Origin: Bacillota bacterium | Lineage (GTDB): Bacteria > Bacillota > Dethiobacteria > DTU022 > PWGO01 | Reading direction: 5' to 3' | Assembly (NCBI GenBank): GCA_012518215.1 | Contig: JAAYSV010000029.1 | Span: forward strand, 1 to 64,000 | DNA: 64,000 nucleotides | Shown: positions 55,779 through 63,613 of the stretch, one piece after another | How positions within the stretch are numbered: the first letter of the stretch is position 1 | Layout: each line of letters starts with the position of its first letter | Position numbers and translations under genes: made by a program | The notes under the pieces: generated by a model | Told to the model about the DNA's origin: nothing | The model's input: only the letters and a program-made list of their open reading frames with translations | Databases searched by the model: none

Positions 55779-56864
55779 TTATGAACTGGAAAAACGAAAA
55801 AGGAGGACATCGGCATCATGGACAACATAATTCTTGCCTTCCGTTCTGATCAAACCTTTTTCCCTGGCTGCAGCCAACGATCCGCATTCTACCAGTTTGT
55901 CAAAAGAGATTGCCTCGGCAGAAATGAATCCTTTTTGCATATCAGAATGCACTTTGCCGGCTGCAACGCCGACTCTGGTGCCGTCGTTGATCAGCCATGC
56001 CCTGGTCTCAACACCCTTGATGGTAAAAAAAGTTATCAGCCCCAGCGCCTTTCGGCAGATGTCCACGATGTTGTTCAATGCTGTTTTGCCCAGTTTGTAT
56101 TCCGTCAGAAAGAGTTCCCTTTCCCCGGGCTCCAGCTCCTGAAGCTCGGCCTCCAGCTTGGCACATACCACTGCCAATGACGCCTTCTGCCTTTCAGCGT
56201 ATTCTTTTATCTCAAGCGGTATTTCATCGTGTACATTCTCTTCATTGCGGTTGAGGACATAGATCGATCGCTTTCCTGTAAGCAAGTTTGATTCCTGCAA
56301 GAAGTCGACTTCATGGCCACTCATTTCCATCATGACCAGTGGCTGCCCATTATTTAAATGAACATGCGCCCTTTTCAAGCTTGCCAATTCCTCGGCAGCA
56401 TCTTCTCCGCCTCTCGTTTTTTTCTCTGTCTTCGATATGCGACGTTCAATTGCCGCCAGATCGGATAGAATCAATTCCTGGTTCACGGTTTCAGCCTTCT
56501 CGACCAGTTCTTCCCCTGATGCACTTCCCTGAAGTCCCTTTTCATAGTCGGCAAGCGTATGAATAAGCAGATCAACCTCCCTCAAATTCCCCAGAAACTG
56601 ATTCCCCAAACCTTCCCCCCTGCTGGCACCTTCAACCAACCCTGCCACATCAACAATTTTTAGATATGCGGGGGTGATTTTTTCTGGTTTGGAGATGAGA
56701 GCCAGGGAATCGAGACGTTCGTCAACGATAGGAACCAGGCCCACGTTCGGTTCGATTGTGGTGAAGGGATAATCCTTTATCAACACAGGTATAGAGGTTA
56801 ATGCTTTGAAAAGGGTCGACTTGCCTGCATTTGGTAACCCGACTATCCCACAGCTAACCGACAA
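55779..56864 (-). CDS. ychF: Redox-regulated ATPase YchF
   Basis: Obg-family P-loop protein that prefers ATP and binds ribosomes. The protein (361 aa from TTG 56864) has GIVGLPNAGKSTLF (about 6-19), the DVAGLV G3 motif, the atypical NRNE in place of NKxD, a coiled-coil insert and the C-terminal TGS-like domain with FFTIKGVETRAWLI and GKVHSDMQKGFI. I chose TTG at 56864 since AAAGG lies 9 nt upstream and homologues begin close to the P-loop; ATG at 56873 and TTG at 56882 are in frame. Neighbourhood (parB, DUF951, ychF) matches B. subtilis yyaF. Confidence 0.94.
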   Translation of the reverse strand: MSVSCGIVGLPNAGKSTLFKALTSIPVLIKDYPFTTIEPNVGLVPIVDERLDSLALISKPEKITPAYLKIVDVAGLVEGASRGEGLGNQFLGNLREVDLLIHTLADYEKGLQGSASGEELVEKAETVNQELILSDLAAIERRISKTEKKTRGGEDAAEELASLKRAHVHLNNGQPLVMMEMSGHEVDFLQESNLLTGKRSIYVLNRNEENVHDEIPLEIKEYAERQKASLAVVCAKLEAELQELEPGERELFLTEYKLGKTALNNIVDICRKALGLITFFTIKGVETRAWLINDGTRVGVAAGKVHSDMQKGFISAEAISFDKLVECGSLAAAREKGLIRTEGKNYVVHDADVLLFRFSSS

Positions 56865-56894
56865 ACAATTCATCCTTTCCAAGGTAATGTTTGT

Positions 56895-57083
56895 TTATTT
56901 GTTATCTTCAAGAATTTCTTTTACCCGCTGCTCGAACCTGGCCCGGGGTAAAAGGACGCTCCTCCCACATTTTTCGCACTTGAGGCGAAAATCCATGCCT
57001 ATACGGATTATTTTCCACCGATTCTCGCCACAGGGATGCTTTTTTTTCAAACTTACAATCTGCCCCAGCGAATATTTGGCCAC
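56895..57083 (-). CDS. DUF951 zinc-ribbon protein
   Basis: Small protein of the DUF951 family (YyzM in B. subtilis), unknown function. The core LGQIVSLKKKHPCG (about 6-19), WKIIRIGMDFRLKCEKCGR (about 23-41) with CxxC, and LPRARFEQRVKEI are diagnostic. I chose GTG at 57083 (GGGGTG 9 nt upstream, 62 aa); GTG at 57098 would add five residues. It sits between adk and ychF, close enough to share a transcript with both. Confidence 0.88.
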   Translation of the reverse strand: MAKYSLGQIVSLKKKHPCGENRWKIIRIGMDFRLKCEKCGRSVLLPRARFEQRVKEILEDNK

Positions 57084-57100
57084 AGCGCGACACCCCACAT

Positions 57101-57751
57101 TCAGGCCATATTGTCCAGCAACCTGCTGATCTGCCTGAAAACACCTTCTACATCCTGAGTGCCATCAACCCTGGCAAGTAAATTGTTGTTCTTGTAATAG
57201 GCTATCAGGGGTTCTGTTTGTTCCCGATAAACATGCATTCTTTGCTTTACAACCTCTATATTGTCATCATCCCGCTGGTAAAGTTCTCCCCCGCATCGAT
57301 CACAAACATTCCGAACCTGGGGAGGAAGAAATTTGACATGATACCCATCGCCGCAATCCCGGCACACCCTGCGCCCGGTCAACCGCAACACCAGCTCTTC
57401 TTCATCCACATCGATAAGAATAACACCATCTATCGATTTTTCTTTCCTTTCCAGAACACCGTCGAGCGAGCGTGCCTGAGCTACGGTTCGGGGAAAACCA
57501 TCCAGAAGGAAGCCATTTGCTCCGCCATCACTTTCCAGTTTTTCCTCGATGACCCCCACGATAACTTCATCGGGAACCAGCTCCCCCCGATCGATATATT
57601 CCCTGGCCTTGATTCCCAGGGGCATACCCTTCTTGATTGCCTCTCTCAGTATTTCCCCCGTGGAAACATGCAACAAATTGTACTTCTCTGAAATTTGCTC
57701 CGCCTGCGTTCCTTTACCCGCTCCAGGTGGCCCCAGAAGAATGAGCAACAT
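57101..57751 (-). CDS. adk: Adenylate kinase
   Basis: Interconverts ATP, ADP and AMP. The 216-aa long-form enzyme has the P-loop GPPGAGKGTQ (7-16), DGFPRT (about 84-89) and a zinc-binding LID with Cys130, 133, 150 and 153, typical of Gram-positive Adk. GGAGGG 8 nt before ATG. Its location between a cvpA-like gene and DUF951 near parAB is unusual; in most Firmicutes adk lies in the ribosomal protein operon after secY. Confidence 0.97.
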   Translation of the reverse strand: MLLILLGPPGAGKGTQAEQISEKYNLLHVSTGEILREAIKKGMPLGIKAREYIDRGELVPDEVIVGVIEEKLESDGGANGFLLDGFPRTVAQARSLDGVLERKEKSIDGVILIDVDEEELVLRLTGRRVCRDCGDGYHVKFLPPQVRNVCDRCGGELYQRDDDNIEVVKQRMHVYREQTEPLIAYYKNNNLLARVDGTQDVEGVFRQISRLLDNMA

Positions 57752-57861
57752 AAAACCATCCCTCCAACCCTTTTTTTTACAAGTTTCAGCTTTTCATGTT
57801 GCCTCAAATCAAGATATACATTTCTCTTTTCGGAGATCAATACCTTCATGTTTGGCCAAAA

Positions 57862-58542
57862 CTACCAAACATTGAACAAATTGAAAACCGTCAACCCCAG
57901 GTTCCCCAGAACGGAACCGTCGATGTCAAAAATCCGGGCTGCCGGTGGGCAGATCAACAGGCACACGCTTGCGATCCCGATAAAAAAACTGACCATGAGG
58001 CCATGTCTGCAAAGCCCAAGAAAAGCCCCACCCCACCGCCATGCTTCTTCCCTCCGGCCAGATGAAAAACATTCGTTATCTTTGCCCCATACATCCTTCA
58101 GGAGGTTCATCCAACCTGTCCACAGGCACAAAGCCAAAAAGAAAGATACTGTTTTTAGCACCAATTCATTTACCATCTCTGCAAGATGTAAAAACTCGGG
58201 GCAGTATTTACAAAGGCCATATTTATTGTCCACAAGCCTCTGCCAGATCTCTTCCTTGAATATCTCCGGCAGAGGGAGATCATTGATAATTTCTTTTACC
58301 ATGCCCATGGAACTGCTGGATACCGGCACGGTCGTGCTCGCGAAGACAGCTCGCTGAAGCATTTCATCCAGGGCAAATGCATTTACAAAATAATAAACAA
58401 AGTAACCTTTAAAAACATTGGCCAGCAATATTGCCAGGCAGATGATCAGTATTTTTCGGATCATGACCCTGGCTCCCTTGAGATACCCCTCCACGCCACC
58501 CCACAGGCAGATACTTATTATTGCCAGGTCAATCCAGTTCAT
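57862..58542 (-). CDS. CvpA-like integral membrane protein
   Basis: A 226-aa membrane protein with about four hydrophobic spans and the N-terminal NWIDLAIISICLWGGVEGYLKGA pattern typical of CvpA/colicin V production-type proteins. The middle loop (about 75-130) is hydrophilic and contains VNELVLKTVSFFLAL before the next span. Function unknown. ATG at 58542 follows GGGGGATGGG; the frame is open to 58578 without a better RBS. It lies between parB and adk. Confidence 0.7.
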   Translation of the reverse strand: MNWIDLAIISICLWGGVEGYLKGARVMIRKILIICLAILLANVFKGYFVYYFVNAFALDEMLQRAVFASTTVPVSSSSMGMVKEIINDLPLPEIFKEEIWQRLVDNKYGLCKYCPEFLHLAEMVNELVLKTVSFFLALCLWTGWMNLLKDVWGKDNECFSSGRREEAWRWGGAFLGLCRHGLMVSFFIGIASVCLLICPPAARIFDIDGSVLGNLGLTVFNLFNVW

Positions 58543-58730
58543 CCCATCCCCCGCCATCCATGGTAAAGAAAATGACACTAGAGGATATTTGAGACAGCAT
58601 CAAATAATGCCGCGAAAAACCGCTGCCCGGAATCTGGCCGTGGCCGGGGCTTGTGTTTTGCAATCTTGCTCCGGCCACACTCGTTGCCACCTTGTTTTTT
58701 GAAACAGACGGTCAGCCCCTTTTCATAAAA

Positions 58731-58746
58731 TGTTTCACGTGAAACA
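58731..58746. other. parS centromere site, exact consensus
   Basis: TGTTTCACGTGAAACA is a perfect 16-bp match to the ParB/Spo0J-binding parS palindrome. It lies 13 bp downstream of the parB stop, in the gap before the CvpA-like gene. Confidence 0.95.
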
Positions 58747-58759
58747 TTTTGGAAGGTTT

Positions 58760-59611
58760 TTATTTCATACCCAGAATCAGCTCTGCAAGCCGTTGGAGAT
58801 CATCGTAACCATAAAATTCAATCAAAATATTCCCCGATTTTGCTCCTTCGTTTATTTTGACTTTTGTGCCTAGATGTTTCTGCATTTCCTCTCTCAACTC
58901 CCTGATAAAAAGGTCTTCTTCTGCAGGAGCGCTTTTTTCTTTCTTTCTTTTTGCGGCAGCCACCCTTTTTTCGACCTGTCGTACGTTTATTTTTTTCTCC
59001 ATTATTTCCCGGGCCATCGTGATCACCTTCTGTTCGTCCCCGATGCCCAACAGTGCTCGCGCCTGCCCCGCGTTAAGTTTGCCGGAGGCCACTTCTTTTC
59101 GGACATCCGGCGGCAATGAAAGTAGCCGCAACGTGTTGGCTATGGCCGATCTGCTTTTTCCCAGTGACCTCGCAATCTTCTCCTGCGTAAACCCAAATTC
59201 CTCAATCAGGCATTGATATGCTTTGGCTTCATCGATAGGGTTTAGATCATCCCTCTGCAGGTTTTCCACCAGAGCCAGTTTTATTTTGTTCTCCGGATCA
59301 ACATCCCTTACCAGACAGGGTATTTTGTCCAACCCGACGATCTGGGCTGCTCGCAATCTTCTTTCCCCGGCTACCAGAACGTATCCACCCGGTTCATTTG
59401 AAACAATGAGCGGCTGGATAATGCCATGCTCTGCTATCGAATTGGCCAGCTCTTTCAGTTTTTCTTCATCAAATGCCGTTCTGGGCTGATATGGATTTGC
59501 CTTGATTTTGCCAACCGGAATTTCCCTTATCGTTGCAACTTCGCTTTCTCCTTCGGGGTATTTGGGTATCAATGACTCCAGCCCCCGGCCCAACCTTCTC
59601 CTGGTACTCAT
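58760..59611 (-). CDS. parB: Chromosome partitioning protein ParB/Spo0J
   Basis: CTPase clamp that loads on parS, recruits SMC and activates ParA. The 283-aa protein has PYQPRTAFDEEKLKELA (about 40-56), the CTP-binding box GERRLRAAQ (about 82-90), the ENLQRDDLNPIDEA box (about 114-127), the helix-turn-helix GFTQEKIARSLGKSRSAIAN (about 138-157) and a C-terminal dimerisation domain. Overlaps parA by 4 bp. A parS site lies directly downstream. Confidence 0.97.
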   Translation of the reverse strand: MSTRRRLGRGLESLIPKYPEGESEVATIREIPVGKIKANPYQPRTAFDEEKLKELANSIAEHGIIQPLIVSNEPGGYVLVAGERRLRAAQIVGLDKIPCLVRDVDPENKIKLALVENLQRDDLNPIDEAKAYQCLIEEFGFTQEKIARSLGKSRSAIANTLRLLSLPPDVRKEVASGKLNAGQARALLGIGDEQKVITMAREIMEKKINVRQVEKRVAAAKRKKEKSAPAEEDLFIRELREEMQKHLGTKVKINEGAKSGNILIEFYGYDDLQRLAELILGMK

Positions 59612-60366
59612 CTGTCTATCACCTCCCGTGCCAGCCCCAGATAAACTTCGCTACCTTTGCTTCGCGGGTCATATTCAATGATAGGTTTGCCGTAACTTGG
59701 CGCTTCGCTTAGCCTGACATTTCGTGGAATGATGTTCCGGTATACCATCTCATTAAAATAGTTCTTGACTTCTTCAGCCACCTGCGCTGAAAGGTTTGTG
59801 CGCACATCGAACATGGTCAATACCACGCCTTCTATGTACAGGTTCGGGTTGAGATGTTTTTTTACCAGGTTGATGGTATTCATCAGCTGCCCCAGACCTT
59901 CGAGAGCATAATATTCGCACTGAATGGGAATGATCACGCTACTCGCAGCTGTCAGCGCATTGAGGGTCAGAAGCCCCAGGGAGGGAGGGCAATCGATAAT
60001 AATTATGGAATATTTGTCCGCGATTGCGCTCAATGCCTCCTTGAGTTTGACCTCACGTGAAATGGACAGGACGAGTTCCACCTCTGCCCCGGCCAGCTGT
60101 ATCGATGCCGGTACAGCTCTCAGCCGTTCGTATTTTGTGTCAACCGTTACCCTTTCTATGGGCATTTCGTTGATCAGAACATCATAGATGCATCCCCTTA
60201 TTCTATCTCTTTCGATACCCAGCCCGCTGGTTGCATTTCCCTGGGGATCGATGTCTACCAGCAGCACTTCCTCCCCCAGATATGCCAGCGAAGCACTCAA
60301 GTTCACGGCGGTAGTTGTTTTTCCTACCCCACCCTTCTGGTTGGCAATGGCAATAACCCGGTTCAT
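59608..60366 (-). CDS. parA: Chromosome partitioning ATPase ParA/Soj
   Basis: Deviant Walker ATPase that binds the nucleoid, moves parS-ParB complexes and, as Soj, regulates DnaA. The 252-aa protein has KGGVGKTTTAVNL (11-23), the VDIDPQGNATSGLG region (about 38-51) and IIIDCPPSLGLLTLNAL (about 117-133). It lies between noc and parB, as in B. subtilis (noc-soj-spo0J). Confidence 0.97.
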   Translation of the reverse strand: MNRVIAIANQKGGVGKTTTAVNLSASLAYLGEEVLLVDIDPQGNATSGLGIERDRIRGCIYDVLINEMPIERVTVDTKYERLRAVPASIQLAGAEVELVLSISREVKLKEALSAIADKYSIIIIDCPPSLGLLTLNALTAASSVIIPIQCEYYALEGLGQLMNTINLVKKHLNPNLYIEGVVLTMFDVRTNLSAQVAEEVKNYFNEMVYRNIIPRNVRLSEAPSYGKPIIEYDPRSKGSEVYLGLAREVIDR

Positions 60367-60429
60367 GCTCTTCTCCTTTGAAAAACTTAACCCGGCCCTT
60401 GTTCACTTTTTTCTTTTTTTAAGGGGCCC

Positions 60430-61320
60430 TCAGGTTGTTGTTTGTTTGTTTTTGAATTGATTTATTTTTTTCTTCCGCTTCTGCTTCTTGGGCAATTTGA
60501 TGATGATCTCATAGTGTTCGTCCAGGTCATTTTCAATTACTTCGGGGTTTAACCCGGATTTCCTGATGATGTATATGGCCTGGCGAATGGTATTCAAAAA
60601 AATTCGCAGGTCCGTAACTACAGCCTTCCGATATCCCCAATCATCCTTGACAACCGGCCTTTTTAACATCTCCTCGATTCTATTTTCGGTCTGCCTGACA
60701 TTCATATCCCTTTTTATTATTTCGGCAACCATCTTTTCCTGCTCTTCCCTGGTAGGAAGCTTCAACAATGCCCGGGCATGGCGTTCTGTCAATTCTTCCT
60801 TGACGAGAAGAGTTTTTACCCTGTCCGGCAATTTTAACAATCTCAGTTTGTTGGCAATTGTAGATTGGCTTTTCCCGATTCTTTGTGCCAACACCTCCTG
60901 TGTAAACCCGAAATCATCGATCAGGCGGGCATACCCTTCCGCCTCCTCAATAAAGTTCAGATCTTCCCTCTGCAGGTTTTCAATAAGAGCAACCGTGGCC
61001 ACCGCATTGTCGGTGAGGTCCTTGACAACTGCCGCGATCTTCCTCATCCCCAGGCTCTTGCAAGCCAGATATCTTCTTTCCCCCACCACCAACTGGTAGC
61101 CGGCCCCTCCACGCTTGTTTCGTACAATAATCGGCTGGAGCAATCCGTACGTTTTGATGGACCTGGCCAACTCCTCTATTTTTTCCTCATCAAAACTTTG
61201 GCGCGGTTGATAGGGGTTTGGTTCGATCTTATCTATTTCTACAAAAACAATCTTGTCTTTTTCCGCGGTTCCATCCACCCAGGAAATAAACCTGCCTCCT
61301 TCTTTCACAAAACTCACCAC
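60430..61320 (-). CDS. noc: Nucleoid occlusion protein Noc (ParB family)
   Basis: ParB paralogue that binds NBS sites and keeps the division machinery away from the nucleoid. The 296-aa protein has the ParB core: PYQPRQSFDEEKIEELA, GERRYLACK, ENLQREDLNFIEEAEGY and the helix-turn-helix GFTQEVLAQRIGKSQSTIAN. The C-terminus is very basic (KKQKRKKK). Start GTG at 61320 lies only about 2 nt after the predicted transcription start, so a downstream start near the AAGGAGG at about 61295 is possible. Distinguished from ParB by place (before parA, next to rsmG) and by the exact NBS elsewhere in the window. Confidence 0.92.
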   Translation of the reverse strand: MVSFVKEGGRFISWVDGTAEKDKIVFVEIDKIEPNPYQPRQSFDEEKIEELARSIKTYGLLQPIIVRNKRGGAGYQLVVGERRYLACKSLGMRKIAAVVKDLTDNAVATVALIENLQREDLNFIEEAEGYARLIDDFGFTQEVLAQRIGKSQSTIANKLRLLKLPDRVKTLLVKEELTERHARALLKLPTREEQEKMVAEIIKRDMNVRQTENRIEEMLKRPVVKDDWGYRKAVVTDLRIFLNTIRQAIYIIRKSGLNPEVIENDLDEHYEIIIKLPKKQKRKKKINQFKNKQTTT

Positions 61321-61328
61321 CCTTGCAA

Positions 61329-61358
61329 ATATTATCCTTTTGACAAATTATTCGACAA
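61329..61358 (-). promoter_or_regulatory. Possible promoter of noc-parAB
   Basis: Minus-strand TTGTCG (61353-61358), 18 bp, TAATAT (61329-61334). It would give an almost leaderless noc mRNA if GTG 61320 is the start. Confidence 0.45.
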
Positions 61359-61386
61359 AGGTTATTTCTTACCTGCCAATAAAGAT

Positions 61387-62094
61387 TTATTTGATGGATA
61401 TATTTACGGGTTTGGTTCTTCGGCGGGGGTATCTGGGCATAGAATCTGTTACCTTTCTGAATATGTACAGAACGCGGCTGCCGCCGGACGGCAATTCATA
61501 AAAGATCCTTTTCTCCAATTTTCCCCCCATTAATTCCAATAAAGGGCCTATTCCCTGTATTTCTTCCTCCCCTTTTGGCCCCTTGTAAGCGATCATTATC
61601 CCCCCGATGCTCACGAAGGGCAGACCCATTTCCAGCAATTCCGGCATGGGGGCCACTGCCCGGCTACAGACGTATTGAAATTTTTCCCGGTATTCCTCTC
61701 TCCAGCCGTAATCCTCCGCCCGCCCGCGGAGGCAACTTGCATTCTGCAAGGCCATTTTTTGCAGGAGATATTTCAAAAAATTGATTTTGCGCCGGGACGA
61801 ATCGAGCAGACAGAGGGATATTTGTGGCGAAAATATTTTCAAGGGAATTCCCGGAAAACCTGCCCCGGTTCCCAGATCAAGCAATGTTCCCTCCACAAAT
61901 TTGCAGTGTTTGAGAAAAAAAAGGGAATCGAGATAGTGTTTTTCTATCAAATCCCCGATATCCTTTGCGGCAGTCAAGTTTAAATTCCGGGAGGCTTCCC
62001 GAACGGCCAGGAGGTGCCGGGCCGACAGTTCAATCTTTTTCTCGTCTCCTTCGATCCCTATTTTTTCGAGCCCCTGTTTGATAAGTTTATTCAT
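61387..62094 (-). CDS. rsmG: 16S rRNA (guanine(527)-N7)-methyltransferase
   Basis: SAM-dependent enzyme (GidB) that methylates G527 in the 530 loop of 16S rRNA. The 235-aa protein has the SAM motif LLDLGTGAGFPGIPL (about 66-80), LLDSSRRKINFLKYL (about 89-103), GRAEDYG and SRAVAPMPELLE (about 134-145). I chose ATG at 62094 (AGGGGG 7 nt upstream); a GTG at 62112 overlapping mnmE is in frame. It follows mnmE by 14 bp, with no mnmG between them. Confidence 0.96.
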   Translation of the reverse strand: MNKLIKQGLEKIGIEGDEKKIELSARHLLAVREASRNLNLTAAKDIGDLIEKHYLDSLFFLKHCKFVEGTLLDLGTGAGFPGIPLKIFSPQISLCLLDSSRRKINFLKYLLQKMALQNASCLRGRAEDYGWREEYREKFQYVCSRAVAPMPELLEMGLPFVSIGGIMIAYKGPKGEEEIQGIGPLLELMGGKLEKRIFYELPSGGSRVLYIFRKVTDSMPRYPRRRTKPVNISIK

Positions 62095-62108
62095 GAGACT
62101 ACCCCCTG

Positions 62109-63509
62109 TCACTTCCCGATGCAGAAATTGGAAAATATCTTTTCCAACAGATCGTCGGAAACCGTTTCTCCGGTTATTTCCCCCAGTTTTTCCTCGATCC
62201 CCTTCAGCTCTTCGGCGATAACTTCCAGGGGCTTGTGCTTTGAATCCGTACCCATTTCTACGAATAAATCCAGAGCTTCCGCGAGCGCCTGTTTATGCCT
62301 CAAGTTAAGGATCATCAAACTTTCCCCGGATGAGATATGGCCTTCTTCCACGACAGAGGCGATGCTCTCCTCAAGCCCATCCAGGCCTTCCTTGTTTTTG
62401 AGCGAAAGCTCGATTATTTTGGCTTCGGGAAGACAGTTGGTTATCGCTTCATTGGTAATGACCTTGCCCAGATCGATCTTGTTCACAATTACAATGTACC
62501 TTTTCTTTTCTTCCTTGATGATGTTGATAATATCCAGATCCTCATTTCCGATGCCCGAGGATGCATCCATCATCAACAATACCAGGTCCGCCGTGGCAAT
62601 TGCTTCCCTCGAGCGGATTACCCCCATTTTTTCAACAGGGTCACGTGTTTTTCTTATTCCGGCCGTATCAATCAAAGAGATGGGAATACCCTTGATATTC
62701 AATTGTTCCTGGAGGGTGTCCCTGGTTGTCCCCGGTATTTCCGTAACGATGGCTCTCTGTTTCTGAATCAGGGTATTGAGCAGTGAAGATTTGCCGACGT
62801 TCGGCTTTCCAACGATCGACACTTTTAGCCCTTCCTGGAATACCGTTCCTCTTTCCGCACTCACATACAGGCCGCGGACCTTCTCCTCCACTGCGTCCAG
62901 TTCCGCTTTCAGGTAACCGGAATCAATATCCTCCACTTCCTCCGGGAAATCTATGGATGCTTCAACATGCATGATCAGATCCATGATCCTGTCTCTCAAT
63001 CCCCTTATCTCCGGTGAGAGATCCCCCTTGATAAATTTTGCCGCATGTTTAAGGGCTTTTTCCGAACGGGCGTTGATCAGATTCAGAACGCTTTCGGCCT
63101 GGCTCAAGTCTATACGGCCGTTCAGATAGGCCCTCCTGGTGAACTCACCCGGTTCGGCCAGCCGAGCGCCTTCCTCCAAAACCCTGTTGAGGATCGCCCT
63201 CAAGGAGACAATGCCGCTGTGGCAATTGATTTCCACGATATCCTCTTTGGTATAGGTTGTCGGTGCCCTCATGAATGAGACCATGACCTCGTCCAGAATA
63301 TCCCCTTCCCTGTCTGTTACAAACCCGTAATACAGGCGGTGGGAACGCGGATACTCCCCCTCGCCCCTCCTCCTGGGCCTGAAAACCTTCTGCCCGATAT
63401 CAAAAGCTCCCGCCCCGCTGAAGCGGACAATCCCTATCCCCCCAACCCCAACCGGCGTGGAGATTGCAACAATGGTATCTGTTTCACTGCCTTTTTCTTT
63501 CCCTGCCAT
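62109..63509 (-). CDS. mnmE: tRNA modification GTPase MnmE
   Basis: With MnmG, installs the (carboxymethyl)aminomethyl group on U34 of certain tRNAs. With start ATG at 63509 (AAGGAG about 12 nt upstream) it is 466 aa. It has the N-terminal folate-binding domain, helical domain, inserted G domain with GKPNVGKSSLLN, DTAGIRKT and NKIDL, and the invariant C-terminal CIGK. Its obligate partner gene mnmG, usually the next gene, is not here. Confidence 0.97.
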   Translation of the reverse strand: MAGKEKGSETDTIVAISTPVGVGGIGIVRFSGAGAFDIGQKVFRPRRRGEGEYPRSHRLYYGFVTDREGDILDEVMVSFMRAPTTYTKEDIVEINCHSGIVSLRAILNRVLEEGARLAEPGEFTRRAYLNGRIDLSQAESVLNLINARSEKALKHAAKFIKGDLSPEIRGLRDRIMDLIMHVEASIDFPEEVEDIDSGYLKAELDAVEEKVRGLYVSAERGTVFQEGLKVSIVGKPNVGKSSLLNTLIQKQRAIVTEIPGTTRDTLQEQLNIKGIPISLIDTAGIRKTRDPVEKMGVIRSREAIATADLVLLMMDASSGIGNEDLDIINIIKEEKKRYIVIVNKIDLGKVITNEAITNCLPEAKIIELSLKNKEGLDGLEESIASVVEEGHISSGESLMILNLRHKQALAEALDLFVEMGTDSKHKPLEVIAEELKGIEEKLGEITGETVSDDLLEKIFSNFCIGK

Positions 63510-63555
63510 TGTTTTTCCATGCTCCTTGATCTGTTTTTCAACCAAGTTTTAATGA

Positions 63556-63582
63556 CAAAAACCGCCTTGATCTTCAAGGCGG
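63556..63582 (-). terminator. Intrinsic terminator of the jag operon
   Basis: Minus-strand CCGCCTTG, AAGAT, CAAGGCGG and TTTTT form a textbook terminator about 32 bp past the jag stop, upstream of mnmE. Confidence 0.9.
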
Positions 63583-63613
63583 CAGGACCCTCCGTTTTTT
63601 TTAACCGCGCCAT

